A stretch of 64,000 nt of DNA. It comes from Bradyrhizobium ottawaense. GTDB taxonomy: Bacteria > Pseudomonadota > Alphaproteobacteria > Rhizobiales > Xanthobacteraceae. A model generated the notes under the pieces. That model saw only the letters and a list, made by a program, of their open reading frames with translations, was not told the DNA's origin and searched no databases. The DNA is taken from positions 5,281,001-5,345,000 of the forward strand of contig NZ_LT629693.1 in assembly GCF_900099825.1 (NCBI RefSeq), given 5' to 3'. The number at the start of each line of letters is the position of its first letter. Positions within the stretch are counted from its first letter, which is position 1. Positions 24,582 to 33,666 of the stretch are shown in pieces. A program made the position numbers and the translations under genes.

Positions 24582-24680
24582 AACGCGACTCAGCTCTCCA
24601 TCCGGAGGCGGGTGCTTAACAACCCGGCTGGATGGCGTCGAGCGTGGAATGTACGGGCGCTACAGGTTCTCCACGGGTGT

Positions 24681-24702
24681 GGCTTGCCTAGCCGTAGCTC
24701 GC
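24681..24702 (+). repeat. Short copy of a dispersed repeat (also at 43386 and 43480)
   Basis: GGCTTGCCTAGCCGTAGCTC plus GC at 24681-24702 matches the beginning of the two tandem units beside the tRNA gene. It lies in the 225-bp intergenic region before the MFS gene. Confidence 0.6.
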
Positions 24703-24806
24703 CTTCACCCGTGGCGTTCCGTTCGCCTTTATCCACGACTCAACATTGCCTGTATGTTGCGCGCCCCGCATGAAAGGCTGATGATCGTCACCGAGGAGAG
24801 TGTGAA

Positions 24807-26054
24807 ATGAGCCAGGTTCAGGATGTTACGGGAGCGGTTCTCCCGGACTCAGTCTCGGAGACCGACAGCAACGCCCGCAGAGCCATGTGGGGCTCTGCCA
24901 TCGGCTATGCAATGGATGGCTTTGATCTCCTGATACTCGGTTTCATGTTGAATGCGATTTCAAGTGATTTGCATCTTACTTCCGTGCAAGCCGCTTCCCT
25001 GGTGACCGCGACGCTTGTGGGCGCAGTCGTCGGCGGATTTGGATTTGGAATGCTGTCGGATCGATTGGGCCGGGTGCGCGTTCTGACCTGGACCATCGTC
25101 GTGTTCGCCGTGTTTACCGGAATGTGCGCCCTGGCGCAGGGCTATTGGGATCTGCTGGTCTACCGGGGCATTGCCGGCCTCGGCCTTGGCGGGGAATTCG
25201 GGATCGGGATGGCGCTGGTGGCCGAGGCCTGGCCCAGCTCGAAACGTGCGCGCGCTTGCTCGTATGTGGGATTGGGATGGCAGCTCGGTGTCCTGGCCGC
25301 CGCCTTGCTGACGCCGCTGCTGTTGCCGGTGATCGGCTGGCGCGGCATGTTTGTCGTCGGCATTTTCCCGGCGATCGTCAGTTACTTCATCAGAAGCGTT
25401 CTGCACGAGCCGGAGTTGTTCGTATCTCACCGAAGCCGCGCGCCGGATGCACCGTCTCCGCTGCGATTGCTCGTCGCGGACGGGCCGACGATCAAAACCA
25501 GCCTCGGGATGATCATCCTCTGCTCGGTGCAGAATTTCGGGTACTACGGAATCATGATCTGGCTGCCGAATTATCTGTCGACGCGGTTCGGCTACGGTCT
25601 GACTCGCTCCGCTATCTGGACCGCCGTGACGATCGGCGGCATGGCGCTCGGTATCTTTCTGTTTGGACACATCGCGGACCGCATCGGCCGCCGTCCGGCC
25701 TTCCTTTCCTACATGCTCGGTGCGGCCATCATGGTCGTGGTCTATTCGCAGCTGGTCCACCCGCTGCATCTGCTTGTTGGCGGCGCTGTCATGGGCTTCT
25801 TTGTGAATGGCATGTTGGGTGGTTACGGGGCACTTATGAGCGAGCTCTATCCGACGGCAGCCCGCGCCACTGCGCAGAACGTATTCTTCAACATTGGGCG
25901 GGCTGTTGCCGGCTTTGGCCCGCTGGCTGTGGGCGCTGTGAGTGCCGTCTATGGTTTTCAAACGGCCATCGCGTTGCTCGCCCTGCTTTACATTCTGGAC
26001 ATTGCTGCGTTGCTTCTCCTCATTCCCGAACGGAAGGGAGCCGAGTTGGTCTGA
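24807..26054 (+). CDS. MFS transporter, aromatic-acid/organic-anion symporter type
   Basis: The 415-aa inner-membrane carrier has twelve helices and the paired MFS loop motifs GMLSDRLGRVRVL (after helix 2) and GHIADRIGRRPAFL (after helix 8). The opening GYAMDGFDLLILGFML, with a conserved Asp in helix 1, is typical of the AAHS/MHS type that imports aromatic or other carboxylates with protons. ATG 24807 is preceded by GGAGAGTG. No catabolic genes lie beside it, so the substrate is open. Confidence 0.87.
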   Translation: MSQVQDVTGAVLPDSVSETDSNARRAMWGSAIGYAMDGFDLLILGFMLNAISSDLHLTSVQAASLVTATLVGAVVGGFGFGMLSDRLGRVRVLTWTIVVFAVFTGMCALAQGYWDLLVYRGIAGLGLGGEFGIGMALVAEAWPSSKRARACSYVGLGWQLGVLAAALLTPLLLPVIGWRGMFVVGIFPAIVSYFIRSVLHEPELFVSHRSRAPDAPSPLRLLVADGPTIKTSLGMIILCSVQNFGYYGIMIWLPNYLSTRFGYGLTRSAIWTAVTIGGMALGIFLFGHIADRIGRRPAFLSYMLGAAIMVVVYSQLVHPLHLLVGGAVMGFFVNGMLGGYGALMSELYPTAARATAQNVFFNIGRAVAGFGPLAVGAVSAVYGFQTAIALLALLYILDIAALLLLIPERKGAELV

Positions 26055-26407
26055 GGTTCATCTTCCGCGGGTGTTTCCAAACTCAGGGCGACCATCTGGC
26101 GCGCCCGGTCCCGGAGCCGAATGATCGACGGAATAGTGGTCCGGAAAGACTGTTGCGATGTTACCACCGTGCTGCTGATTTGCCCGACGTGTCAAAATGT
26201 TTTCGCGGAGTCGCTCAAGGCAAGGATCGCCGGCTACTTTGCATGGGGTTGTTTTCGATATTTTGGGTGGGGCGGTGGCCGGCCGGAAGGCGGCGACCGA
26301 ACGTACTTCTCCAAGCGGTCGCGCGAACAGGCATGGCGAGTTTGATCACAGTGGAGGCTTGACGCGTCTTCGATTGGACGGATCCAGGAGGTGAGGCCGG
26401 GACGCCC
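26055..26407. other. Intergenic region with dispersed repeat
   Basis: These 353 bp carry no supported gene. About 100 bp (26174-26272) belong to a repeat shared with 43255-43364; open frames running through it are products of that repeat and have no family resemblance. Confidence 0.55.
26174..26272 (+). repeat. Dispersed repeat, copy 1
   Basis: The ends match copy 2 at 43255-43364: GCTGATTTGCCCGACGTGTC at the left and CGGCTACTTTGCATGGGGTT followed by GTTTTCGATATTTTG at the right. The middle differs by substitutions and a deletion of about 12 bp. I recall similar sequence as common in Bradyrhizobium genomes, but this is memory, not a search. Confidence 0.75.
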
Positions 26408-26971
26408 ATGGCCCTCAAAGCACTGACGCGCGAGCTGCAGGCGGACGAGCGAAAACAACTGCTCGTGCACCTGCTCGCGCTCAGCGCGGACGACCGTCGT
26501 CTGAGGTTCGAGCATGCGCTGTCGGACGACGGTCTGCGCCACTACGTGGACGGTATCGACTTCTCGCGCGATGCCGTCTTCGTCGTCACGGGGGACAATC
26601 TCGCGGTCGTCGGCGCGGCGCATCTGGCCCGAAGCGATGGGCACGCCCAGTTGGGCGTATCCGTCCTGCCGCCGGGGCGGGGTCAGGGGATCGGCGGTAC
26701 CTTGCTCGAGCGCAGCGCCGCCCGGGCGCGGAACTGGGGTATTCGCGTGATGTTCATGAATTGCCTGGTCGAGAATGCACCAATGATGCACCTGGCGCGC
26801 AGGCAGGGCCTCAATATCGTTGTGTCCGGTTCGGAGGCCGAGGCTTTCGTACGTCTGCCAAGAGCCGATCTGGGCAGCCTCGCCACCGAGGCCGTGTCCG
26901 AGCATCTCGGCTTGTTCGACTACGCGCAGAAGGCCCATTGGCTGGCGCTCCAGTCGCGGCTCCGGCCATGA
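26408..26971 (+). CDS. GNAT family N-acetyltransferase
   Basis: The 187-aa product has the acetyl-CoA binding motif A of GNAT enzymes (AQLGVSVLPPGRGQGIGGTLLERSAARAR, with the R-x-x-G-x-G/A signature) and the following motif B region (MFMNCLVENAPMMHLARRQGLNIV). The N-terminus (LSADDRRLRFEHALSDDGLRHYV) resembles the group that acetylates small molecules or sits beside stress genes. The acceptor is unknown. It starts a run of same-strand genes with an adenylate kinase, an SDR, a hydrolase and a small protein. Confidence 0.8.
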   Translation: MALKALTRELQADERKQLLVHLLALSADDRRLRFEHALSDDGLRHYVDGIDFSRDAVFVVTGDNLAVVGAAHLARSDGHAQLGVSVLPPGRGQGIGGTLLERSAARARNWGIRVMFMNCLVENAPMMHLARRQGLNIVVSGSEAEAFVRLPRADLGSLATEAVSEHLGLFDYAQKAHWLALQSRLRP

Positions 26972-27065
26972 ATGCCCGTCCGAGGCGGGCGAAAGGGACG
27001 CTGACGCTGAAATCGTGCAACGGTGCGAGCTGCGTGCTTTGTGACGACAACAGAAGGGCAAGTTG

Positions 27066-27662
27066 ATGAGGATCGTCTTGTTGGGGCCACCTGGAGCGGG
27101 AAAGGGTACGCAGGCCACGCGCATTGTTGACGAGGTAAGGGTTCCGCATCTGTCGACCGGAGACATGCTGCGCGCCGCGGCGCTCGCGGATACGGAATTT
27201 GGCAGCGAGGTCAGGCAGACGATGGCGAGCGGTCAGCTTGTGTCCGATCAGGTCATCGTCGCGGCCGTCATGGAGCGGATTTCGTTGCCGGATGCCAGGC
27301 GCGGCTTCGTACTTGACGGGTTTCCCAGAACAATGTCGCAGGCAGTCACATTCGACGACCATCTCGATAGGCAGGGCATGACGCTCGACCATGTGATCGA
27401 GCTGCGTGCGGACGAGGAGATATTGCTGGATCGGATCATGACCAGGGCGCAACAGGCAAGGGAGACGGGAAGTGCAGCGCGCGCCGATGACAACCGCGAC
27501 ACGCTGAAGGTGCGCCTCGATGCATATAACGAACTGACGGCGCCTCTCATCGAATACTATCGCGAGCGAAGTCTGCTTCGCAGCATCGACGGCCTGCAGG
27601 CGGTCGACGACGTGACGGCCGACCTGCTCAAGGTGATCGGCTCGGGATCGTCGGTGGCATGA
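27066..27662 (+). CDS. adk: Adenylate kinase
   Basis: The 198-aa enzyme catalyses ATP + AMP to 2 ADP. It shows the P-loop GPPGAGKGTQA (residues 7-17), the AMP-binding segment STGDMLRAA, the DGFPRTMSQA motif and, near the end, DDNRDTLKVRLDAYNELTAPLI with the arginines of the active site. The LID is short and has no zinc cysteines. Start ATG 27066 was preferred to a TTG 3 bp earlier. In most rhizobia the main adk lies among ribosomal protein genes; its place among stress-like genes suggests an additional paralogue. It follows the GNAT gene by 95 bp. Confidence 0.88.
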   Translation: MRIVLLGPPGAGKGTQATRIVDEVRVPHLSTGDMLRAAALADTEFGSEVRQTMASGQLVSDQVIVAAVMERISLPDARRGFVLDGFPRTMSQAVTFDDHLDRQGMTLDHVIELRADEEILLDRIMTRAQQARETGSAARADDNRDTLKVRLDAYNELTAPLIEYYRERSLLRSIDGLQAVDDVTADLLKVIGSGSSVA

Positions 27663-27761
27663 TCGCCCGGGATCGACGGCGCCACCGCGATACAGGGCCG
27701 ACGCCGGTCCTTGGCCTTCACGGCGATGCAATTGTTCCAAGGCAACAAACGGAGCGGTCCT

Positions 27762-28556
27762 GTGTCAACGAAGGAAAATGAGCGCCAATGTGCGCTGGTG
27801 ACCGGCGCCTCCGGTGGTATCGGCCTGGAACTCGCGCGCGTTCTCGCAGCCCATCGGTTCGACCTCGTATTGCTTGCGCGCAGTCGGGACAAGCTGGAGA
27901 CCCTGGCGGGCGAGCTGAAGGCCGATCATGGCGCCAGGGTCACGGTTGTTCCTGCGGATCTGAGCGAACCGAGTGCGCCACAGGCCGTATTCGACACCCT
28001 GAATGACGCGGGCATCCAGGTCGGCCTGCTTGTGAACAACGCCGGCCTTTTGATCGAAGGCCGCTTCGGCGAACTCGATCTCGAGGACGAGCTCCGGTTG
28101 TTGCAGGTCAATGTCTTGGCCATGACGGCGCTGACCCGTCTCTTCCTCCCGCCGATGCTTGAAAGGAAACACGGGAGAATTCTCAACGTCGCTTCGATTG
28201 CTGCGTTCGTGCCGGTCCCGAACCTTGCGGTCTACGCGGCGTCGAAGGCCTATGTGCTGTCGTTCGGAGAGGCGCTGTCGCAGGAATTGAGCGGCAGCAA
28301 GATTACTCTGACGACCTTGTGTCCGGGCGTGACCGAGACCGGAATGGTCCAGGGGACCAGCCTCGCAGGCATGCCGAGGATGATGATCATGGACGCAAAG
28401 TCGGTGGCGCAGGAGGGGTATCGTGCCTGCATGGCGGGTAAACCGGTCCACGTTGCCGGAATTGCAAATGAGCTGGCCGTCCAGTGGGTCAAGTATCAGC
28501 CGAACTGGCTGATGCGGGCGGTCGGCGGTCTTCTTGGCAAGGGCCGTGATGCGTGA
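27762..28556 (+). CDS. SDR oxidoreductase
   Basis: The 264-aa classical SDR shows TGASGGIG, NNAGLL, the catalytic Ser (NVASIAAFVPV) and Tyr-Lys (YAASKAYV). An LLARSRDKLETLA segment after the second strand suggests NADP. It looks like the DltE/YqjQ-type group whose substrates are mostly unknown. A GTG start at 27762 with GGAG 8 nt upstream was chosen; an ATG 51 bp earlier is possible. It lies 99 bp after the adenylate kinase gene and 51 bp before a hydrolase gene, so is probably part of one transcription unit. Confidence 0.82.
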   Translation: MSTKENERQCALVTGASGGIGLELARVLAAHRFDLVLLARSRDKLETLAGELKADHGARVTVVPADLSEPSAPQAVFDTLNDAGIQVGLLVNNAGLLIEGRFGELDLEDELRLLQVNVLAMTALTRLFLPPMLERKHGRILNVASIAAFVPVPNLAVYAASKAYVLSFGEALSQELSGSKITLTTLCPGVTETGMVQGTSLAGMPRMMIMDAKSVAQEGYRACMAGKPVHVAGIANELAVQWVKYQPNWLMRAVGGLLGKGRDA

Positions 28557-28607
28557 GGCCGCCGCTGACCGGCGTCGGGGATAGGGTCTGGCCCAGGGAG
28601 CAGGACA

Positions 28608-29387
28608 ATGAGCCGGGATGATGAAGACGTGGTCAGTCCACCCTCGCTGGGCTTGTTCGCCGCCGAAGGGCGGGGACTGCTGGATATTCCAGCGCTGCTG
28701 GCTGTGGCGCCGCTCCTGGCCGCTGCGCCACGAGGGCAGTCGCATCCGGTGCTGGTTCTCCCCGGACTGGGCGCCGACGATCGATCGACCATCGCCATCC
28801 GCAGTTTCCTCAAACATCTCGGCTACAACGTCCATGGCTGGGGCCTTGGCCGCAATGTCCGTCCCCCGGACGCAGACCTTTCGACAGTGGTCTCACAGGT
28901 CACCGAGCTGAGCGAGGCATCCGGTTCGGCGGTCAGCCTGGTGGGGTGGAGCCGCGGCGGAATCATTGCCCGCGAAGTCGCACGTCAAGTTCCCGATGCC
29001 ATCCGCATGGTGATCACGCTGGGGAGTCCATTCGCGGCACCGGGCGCGAGCAACGTTCGCGCCATCTGGACACTCCTCACGGGCGAGAAATATCAGCCTC
29101 CGAGCCACGAGCGGGTAAGCCGGCTGGCGCAACCGATCCCGGTGCCGTCGACGTCGATTTACACCCGCGACGACGGTGTGGTCGCCTGGCGCGCGTGCCT
29201 CGAGGTCGAGGGCGACCGGCGCGAGAATGTCGAGGTCAAAACGACCCATATTGGGCTCGGCTTCCATGCTCCGGCGCTGTGGGTGATTGCCGATCGTCTC
29301 GCTCTGCCGGCGGGGACGTGGAAACCGTTTCGTCCGAGCCCAATGGTGGCGGTGTGGTTTCCGCGCTCGGGCCGGGCGCGGCGGTAA
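28608..29387 (+). CDS. Alpha/beta hydrolase
   Basis: The 259-aa product has an alpha/beta-hydrolase core: HPVLVLPGLGADDRS (oxyanion region), the nucleophile elbow GWSRGG, a possible acid in YTRDDGVVAW and the histidine in THIGLGFHAP. The fold resembles triacylglycerol-lipase or PGAP1-like acyl hydrolases. There is no signal peptide, so it is cytoplasmic. Start ATG follows GGGAGCAGGACA. The substrate is unknown; the upstream genes suggest a stress or lipid role, which is inference only. Confidence 0.78.
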   Translation: MSRDDEDVVSPPSLGLFAAEGRGLLDIPALLAVAPLLAAAPRGQSHPVLVLPGLGADDRSTIAIRSFLKHLGYNVHGWGLGRNVRPPDADLSTVVSQVTELSEASGSAVSLVGWSRGGIIAREVARQVPDAIRMVITLGSPFAAPGASNVRAIWTLLTGEKYQPPSHERVSRLAQPIPVPSTSIYTRDDGVVAWRACLEVEGDRRENVEVKTTHIGLGFHAPALWVIADRLALPAGTWKPFRPSPMVAVWFPRSGRARR

Positions 29388-29501
29388 TCAGGCTCCAAGG
29401 TGTGAGGCATTGCTTCCGGGCAGCCCGCTTCGCATCAAGTGCGTTGCTGCATGGGTTGATCCAGTGACCTGCAGGGTTGACGAGATGAGCACCGCCGTAC
29501 C

Positions 29502-29780
29502 GTGAGTCTGCAGTTCACTATCCTGATGGTTCTTTACGGACAGCCGGAAGGGCGTGCGAGTCTCCAGGACTTGAAGCGGTATGTCGCAATCCTGATGACC
29601 AGCGGCCCCGACTGGGCCGAACGGATGAAGGGCCTTGCCGCTCGCGCCCCGCGGCTTGATATCTTCGGACAATCATTTGTCACCCGCGACCGGGACGGCT
29701 GGGCAATCACCGAGGCAGGCAAGGCGTTTCTTGCGGCGATCGAACGGCCGATCCGGGATCAGGCGCCTGCTCCGGACTGA
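29502..29780 (+). CDS. Small protein, winged-helix-like, unknown function
   Basis: The 92-aa product contains FTILMVLYGQPEGRASLQDLKRYVAILM and a C-terminal TRDRDGWAITEAGKAFLAAIE, which resembles the wing and last helix of small winged-helix proteins. No exact family can be named. It starts with GTG at 29502; the ribosome site is poor. It follows the hydrolase gene by 114 bp in the same direction. Confidence 0.55.
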   Translation: MSLQFTILMVLYGQPEGRASLQDLKRYVAILMTSGPDWAERMKGLAARAPRLDIFGQSFVTRDRDGWAITEAGKAFLAAIERPIRDQAPAPD

Positions 29781-29816
29781 CATGCGACCGGCTCTGGGCG
29801 GGGGCGATCCCCTTCG

Positions 29817-30662
29817 TCAGGGCTGAGGTCCCATCAAGCGGTAACCGTGTTCGGCGCAGTGCACGTGATGATGGAGATTGGCGATCCATTGACGTCCGGA
29901 AGCAGTCAAGTTCAGGTATTTGACGCCCTCATCCAGATGCTTGGAAACGCTGTTCCAATAGAATCCCGGATACTTGTCGATGAGATCGGCCGGTGACGAG
30001 TACCCGAGTTGCCGATTCATGCCGATCTCTTCGAACTCGCAATAGAGCGCATTGGCCTTGCGCGAGTACATGGGATCGCCAAGCTGCCCAATGAGGTCAG
30101 CCGCCTGCACCAGCCGCGGCTCCAGGTCGTCCTCCGTCGCGCTGTGATCGAGCTGGCAGGGAAAGCGAGTAAACTCGATCGCCCTTACCACGCGTTCGGC
30201 GTCGATGACCGGTGAGCTTCCGAGCCGCTCCAGGGCGAAAAGCTTCGAACGATCGACGTGATAGGGCGTGAGCGCGGCGTCCGATGCGCCACGGGTGAGA
30301 GTGATCCGTTTTCCGCTTCGATCCACAACGAATTCGGTCTCCGAGTCACCGCTCAGGACGCCCCGCACATAGCCGATGTCGTGCAGCAGGCAGGCGATGA
30401 TGAGATGACTGTAATCGGCAGGTTCGATACGGCGGGACAGCGCCAGGCCGTGGAGAATATCGCGTCCCACCATCGTGACCAGCATGGTGTGCTCGAAATT
30501 GTGGTAGAGCGCATCGCTCCTTCCGAGGCATTCGATCGTACTTCGCGCCAGGGTGCCAAGCCGTTCAGCCTGATCGTCGTGGGCTCGGCCGAAAGTCTGG
30601 CGAAAATCCCTCGCCAGGAACAGGCCAAGCTTTTTGGCAGTCGATGCTGTAATCGCTTTCAT
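29817..30662 (-). CDS. HD-domain phosphohydrolase-like protein
   Basis: The 281-aa product has the HD signature of metal-dependent phosphohydrolases: YHNFEHT at about residue 74 and CLLHDIGY about 40 residues later, followed by possible further ligands in the helical part. Proteins of this type cleave cyclic nucleotides or nucleotides; the substrate is unknown. There is no sensor or GGDEF domain. ATG 30662 has GGAG 7 nt upstream and was chosen over a longer frame opening at 30716. It is convergent with the small protein gene at 29.5 kb. Confidence 0.8.
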   Translation of the reverse strand: MKAITASTAKKLGLFLARDFRQTFGRAHDDQAERLGTLARSTIECLGRSDALYHNFEHTMLVTMVGRDILHGLALSRRIEPADYSHLIIACLLHDIGYVRGVLSGDSETEFVVDRSGKRITLTRGASDAALTPYHVDRSKLFALERLGSSPVIDAERVVRAIEFTRFPCQLDHSATEDDLEPRLVQAADLIGQLGDPMYSRKANALYCEFEEIGMNRQLGYSSPADLIDKYPGFYWNSVSKHLDEGVKYLNLTASGRQWIANLHHHVHCAEHGYRLMGPQP

Positions 30663-30773
30663 GGACGACTCCAACCGCAGCCGGATCAGCGCAAACGCGC
30701 TCCCTTCGCCCGACATGGACAGGGAAGTCGTTTGTCGAGAAAGCCGGCGTCGTTATGCCGGCCAATCAGGAGT

Positions 30774-30935
30774 TCAATCGTATACCCTGTCTACATCGCA
30801 AGCCATCAGGGCAGTTTCGGCCAGATTGACAAGATCGACGCGCAGGTCGGTAGTGGTTCCCTGACCAAGAATGCCCTGCACCGTCAGCTCCGCCCTCAGA
30901 GCTTCGATCATACGTCTCAGGCGCCGATGGTGCAT
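30774..30935 (-). CDS. Possible small protein (53 aa)
   Basis: A short minus-strand frame begins at the Met at 30935 after AAGGGTAACAGAACC and encodes MHHRRLRRMIEALRAELTVQ followed by a helical segment ending VDLVNLAETALMACDVDRVYD. The regular amphipathic pattern suggests a real helical protein, but there is no family evidence. Longer versions of the frame begin at 30977. Confidence 0.3.
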   Translation of the reverse strand: MHHRRLRRMIEALRAELTVQGILGQGTTTDLRVDLVNLAETALMACDVDRVYD

Positions 30936-31563
30936 GGTTCTGTTACCCTTGCCGCCGTTGAACATCGTACCTCGCATGCCCCTTTATTCCGGTTGAGATC
31001 GGTGGCTGCCGAATCGATCTCTCTCAAAGCCGGCTCTTGTAAGCAGATCCTCCAAATCGGAACGGCCGTTCATGGCCCGAGCTACCGTGGTTCGCGCCGA
31101 GCGAATGCACCGTATTGCTATGGCACCCGTGCGCAGATGGCCGTCAAAGCACCTGCTTCCTCTGAAGAATCTTCCCATGCGTGAGGGTGCGCGAAAGGTG
31201 CGATCAGACCGGATCAGGAGTGAATTTAGGACAGTACTTGTGCCGAAAAATCCGGACGGCATCATCGACACCGCGAGGGGCGTAGATAATCGTGAGGCCG
31301 AAGCAATGAGGCCAAGCTGCGTATCGCTCAGGCCCCATTCCTTGCGAATCGGATCGATGACGACGGCAGCGGTCGGAGAAGTTGAAATCGCCTTCAGGAA
31401 CGTACCGGGCTTGCCTTCGCGGGAAAGGCGCGATCCCCCAGCGATGAGGCTATTCCCAAGGTAGATCGTGCAGCGGTGTCAGGCCTCGCATTGTTGAGGC
31501 CCTCTATTGCTTTGCAAGCGCCGCCGCGGCAAAATGGCTGTTTCGTCAAGTAGTTGATCCCAT

Positions 31564-31612
31564 TGGTGGGCCCGGCAGGGCTCGAACCTGCAACCAGCCC
31601 GTTATGAGCGGC
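31564..31612 (-). repeat. 3' fragment of the CAT-anticodon tRNA gene (putative attachment site)
   Basis: These 49 nt match the 3' part of the intact tRNA gene at 43573-43648, including CCA, T arm, variable loop and anticodon region, with two mismatches. The match ends abruptly in the anticodon stem, so it cannot make a tRNA. Same-orientation tRNA 3' copies normally mark the far end of an integrated element. Confidence 0.75.
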
Positions 31613-31685
31613 GGGATATCGACCGGCCTCGTTGATTTTACTGCGGGTTTGTTTGATTTCGATCGCGTTCGTTGCGTTTCGGTGC

Positions 31686-31822
31686 GGTCGTTTCTGGCGC
31701 GAAACTGGTGCGGTGCCCCCTGAGGGCTGAATGCCCAAAGTCTCTGTGCTTGTGACTTCTGCGTCCGGACTAAAGCGGACGATCGCTGGTTCATCGAGGT
31801 CGGTCTTGGGCCCAATAGCGGT
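31686..31822 (+). repeat. Dispersed repeat, copy 1 (second copy at 38187-38324)
   Basis: The first 29 bp match 38187-38215 with one mismatch (core TTTCTGGCGCGAAACTGGTG). The last part (GGTTCATCGAGGTCGG ... GGGCCCAA) is also kept. The middle is diverged. Confidence 0.7.
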
Positions 31823-31889
31823 CCTTGAAGGTTGTTCAGAAAGCAATACGCGGCGTTGAGAATGCCGTGGTCGCCGCGGCTGGTGGTCC

Positions 31890-32753
31890 CTATCGCGCGC
31901 CATAGCGCGTGAAGTCGTCGCCTATGTTGGCCTGGATTGTCTTTGCCGCAGAGATATCGGTATCGCCGCCAGCTTTGTCGCCCTGCTTGAGCTTGGCAAG
32001 CCCGCGCCCATAGAGCGCGCTCGCCAGCTTAGGGTCGAACCGCAGTGCAGAACTGTAATCATCGATAGCCGCGGCAACCTGGCCCGTCTTCAGGTAGATC
32101 AGACCACGCGAGTCATACGTCGCGATGTTGCTCGACCCCGACTGAAGCGCCTTGTTGCAATCCACCAGCGCCGCCTGCAAGGCGCCGAGGATGGCTCGAG
32201 CCCAGCAACGTCCGTTCCATACGCCTTCCAAATCGGGCTCAAGACGAATTGCCTCATCGTAGTCCCGCGTCGCGCGATCATATTCATTCTTTTTCAAGTA
32301 AGCTCCAGCACGGTTGGCGAAGGCTTCGCCGTAGTTGAATTTGAGCTTGATTGCCTCATCGAAAGCTTTGATCGCAAGATCGTATTCGCCCTTCTTCAAG
32401 TAAGCCACGCCGCGGTTGTTGAATGGCTTGGTGTAAGTTGGATCGAGCTTGATCGATTGATCAAAATCCTGGATGGCGCGGTCGTAATCCCGCTTTGCGG
32501 CATAGGCATTGCCACGATTGTTATAGGCGATAGCCAAGGTAGTCGTCGTCGCGCCTTGGCGCGCGATGAGCGCCGTGCAACCATCAATGCGAGCTTCAAA
32601 CGGCGTGTGATCCAGGCCGTTGCATAACTCAATATTCCCGAGATAGTTATCCTTTGGCTTCGGGTTCTGCGCCGCCGCAGGCGACCCGAGCAACAGCAAG
32701 ATGAGAATCGGCGCTACGCCGTTGATGGTGCCGGCCTTTGCACGAATTTCCAT
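31890..32753 (-). CDS. Exported TPR-repeat protein
   Basis: The 287-aa product has a signal peptide (GVAPILILLLLGSPAAAQ) and then about five tetratricopeptide repeats, clearest as AYNNRGNAYAAKRDYDRAIQDFDQSIKLDP and its copies. It also has a cysteine pair before the repeats (LCNGLDHTPFEARIDGCTAL). It is probably a periplasmic protein-interaction module. The Met at 32753 directly precedes the signal. It lies 100 bp downstream of the small FecR-domain gene on the same strand and may be co-transcribed with it, suggesting a shared role at the cell surface. Confidence 0.82.
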   Translation of the reverse strand: MEIRAKAGTINGVAPILILLLLGSPAAAQNPKPKDNYLGNIELCNGLDHTPFEARIDGCTALIARQGATTTTLAIAYNNRGNAYAAKRDYDRAIQDFDQSIKLDPTYTKPFNNRGVAYLKKGEYDLAIKAFDEAIKLKFNYGEAFANRAGAYLKKNEYDRATRDYDEAIRLEPDLEGVWNGRCWARAILGALQAALVDCNKALQSGSSNIATYDSRGLIYLKTGQVAAAIDDYSSALRFDPKLASALYGRGLAKLKQGDKAGGDTDISAAKTIQANIGDDFTRYGAR

Positions 32754-32852
32754 ATCAGGCTTCCCGATCTTGGGAATGTGCGGTCGCTGATTTCTGCAAG
32801 TCGCCGCCCTGCGCCGGATGGCTGCTTGCACTGACGACGGATCGCGATGAAC

Positions 32853-33509
32853 CTAGCACCCTCGACAGATGTTGAGATTGAACTTGTGATCAGCCTTTTG
32901 CTCGGGTTGCTGCGCCGTGGGTGCACCTTGCCGTTTCATAAGCTTACTCTTGCCCTCTTCAATAAGAGTGGCAAATTTGACCGTCCCATCATCCGATATT
33001 TCGATGCGCGGCGTGGTTCCTCGAATCCCCATCGTTGCCACCGGGGTGTCGACCCTCATGTCGCCGGTCTTCGCTATGTTGCCGGCGACAAAGGTGAATG
33101 TTCCCTTCGTCAGGCTGAGGAAGCTCGAATTTGACTTCCCGTTTGGGTCGTACACGAATTCGGTCAAGGTCATGTGGGCGTTGCTCGATAGATTGAACGA
33201 GGTACCATCGGTAAAGTTGATCCCGACCCGGCCATCGGCGCCGGTCTGGACCACGTCGCCCAAATAGACGAGATCACCAATCTTCGTCTGACCGGCTTGA
33301 CCGGCGACATTTGCCTGAATGACCACAGCACCCGCATGTTCGATTGTGATCGAACCCGCGGCGGTCACAACTTTCCCAATCGGCTTTGGTGCGGAATCCT
33401 GAACGGCGGATCGGCCAGAATCGCTTTGCGCCTGTCCTCGACAAGGCAAAAGACTGGCTAGCGCGAAAACGAAACCTGCCACCAATACGCTAATCGTATG
33501 TGTGCGCAT
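32853..33509 (-). CDS. Exported FecR-domain protein
   Basis: The 218-aa product has a signal peptide (ISVLVAGFVFALASLLPCRGQAQ) and a FecR domain (about residues 45-170): IGKVVTAAGSITIEHAG, VGDLVYLGDVVQTGADGRVGINFTDGTSFNLSSNAHMTL, KGTFTFVAGNIAKTGDMRVDTPVATMGIRGT. The end has cysteines (NICRGC). ATG 33509 follows GGAGAGGATC. FecR domains are best known in iron sensing, but free-standing exported FecR proteins next to adhesins are of unknown role. It is divergent from, and clearly related to, the N-terminal domain of the giant protein at 33.7-38 kb. Confidence 0.85.
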   Translation of the reverse strand: MRTHTISVLVAGFVFALASLLPCRGQAQSDSGRSAVQDSAPKPIGKVVTAAGSITIEHAGAVVIQANVAGQAGQTKIGDLVYLGDVVQTGADGRVGINFTDGTSFNLSSNAHMTLTEFVYDPNGKSNSSFLSLTKGTFTFVAGNIAKTGDMRVDTPVATMGIRGTTPRIEISDDGTVKFATLIEEGKSKLMKRQGAPTAQQPEQKADHKFNLNICRGC

Positions 33510-33666
33510 GATCCTCTCCTTCTCGCGAAGATATTGTCGTGCGGCAGGCCGATGGTTGCTGACCGCCGAGCAAGACCGCAATAACCCAGACTGAGTACCT
33601 CTTCTGGAGACCGGCGTGCCGCCATTAAGACGTAGACAACTCGGGCTCAGACAATAGTATAATATC

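Larger units (their letters stand above)
30663..31889. other. 1.2-kb region poor in genes, left edge of the putative island
   Basis: Only one weak short gene candidate (30774-30935) was found here. The region contains the tRNA 3' fragment (31564-31612) and one copy of a dispersed repeat (31686-31822). The many open frames crossing it have no family resemblance and look like degenerate DNA. Confidence 0.5.

Noticed and set aside
30258..31184. A 308-codon plus-strand frame over the HD-domain gene and the following intergenic DNA
   Set aside because: The first part is antisense to the HD gene and the rest shows no conserved pattern or ribosome site.
31210..31228. A further copy of the shared palindrome (GAATTTAGG)
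   Set aside because: Only one half-site matches and no gene starts downstream; in 64 kb such a half-site is expected by chance.
31564..31612. A second tRNA gene
   Set aside because: Only the 3' part is present; the D arm and the 5' acceptor strand are missing, so it was called a fragment.
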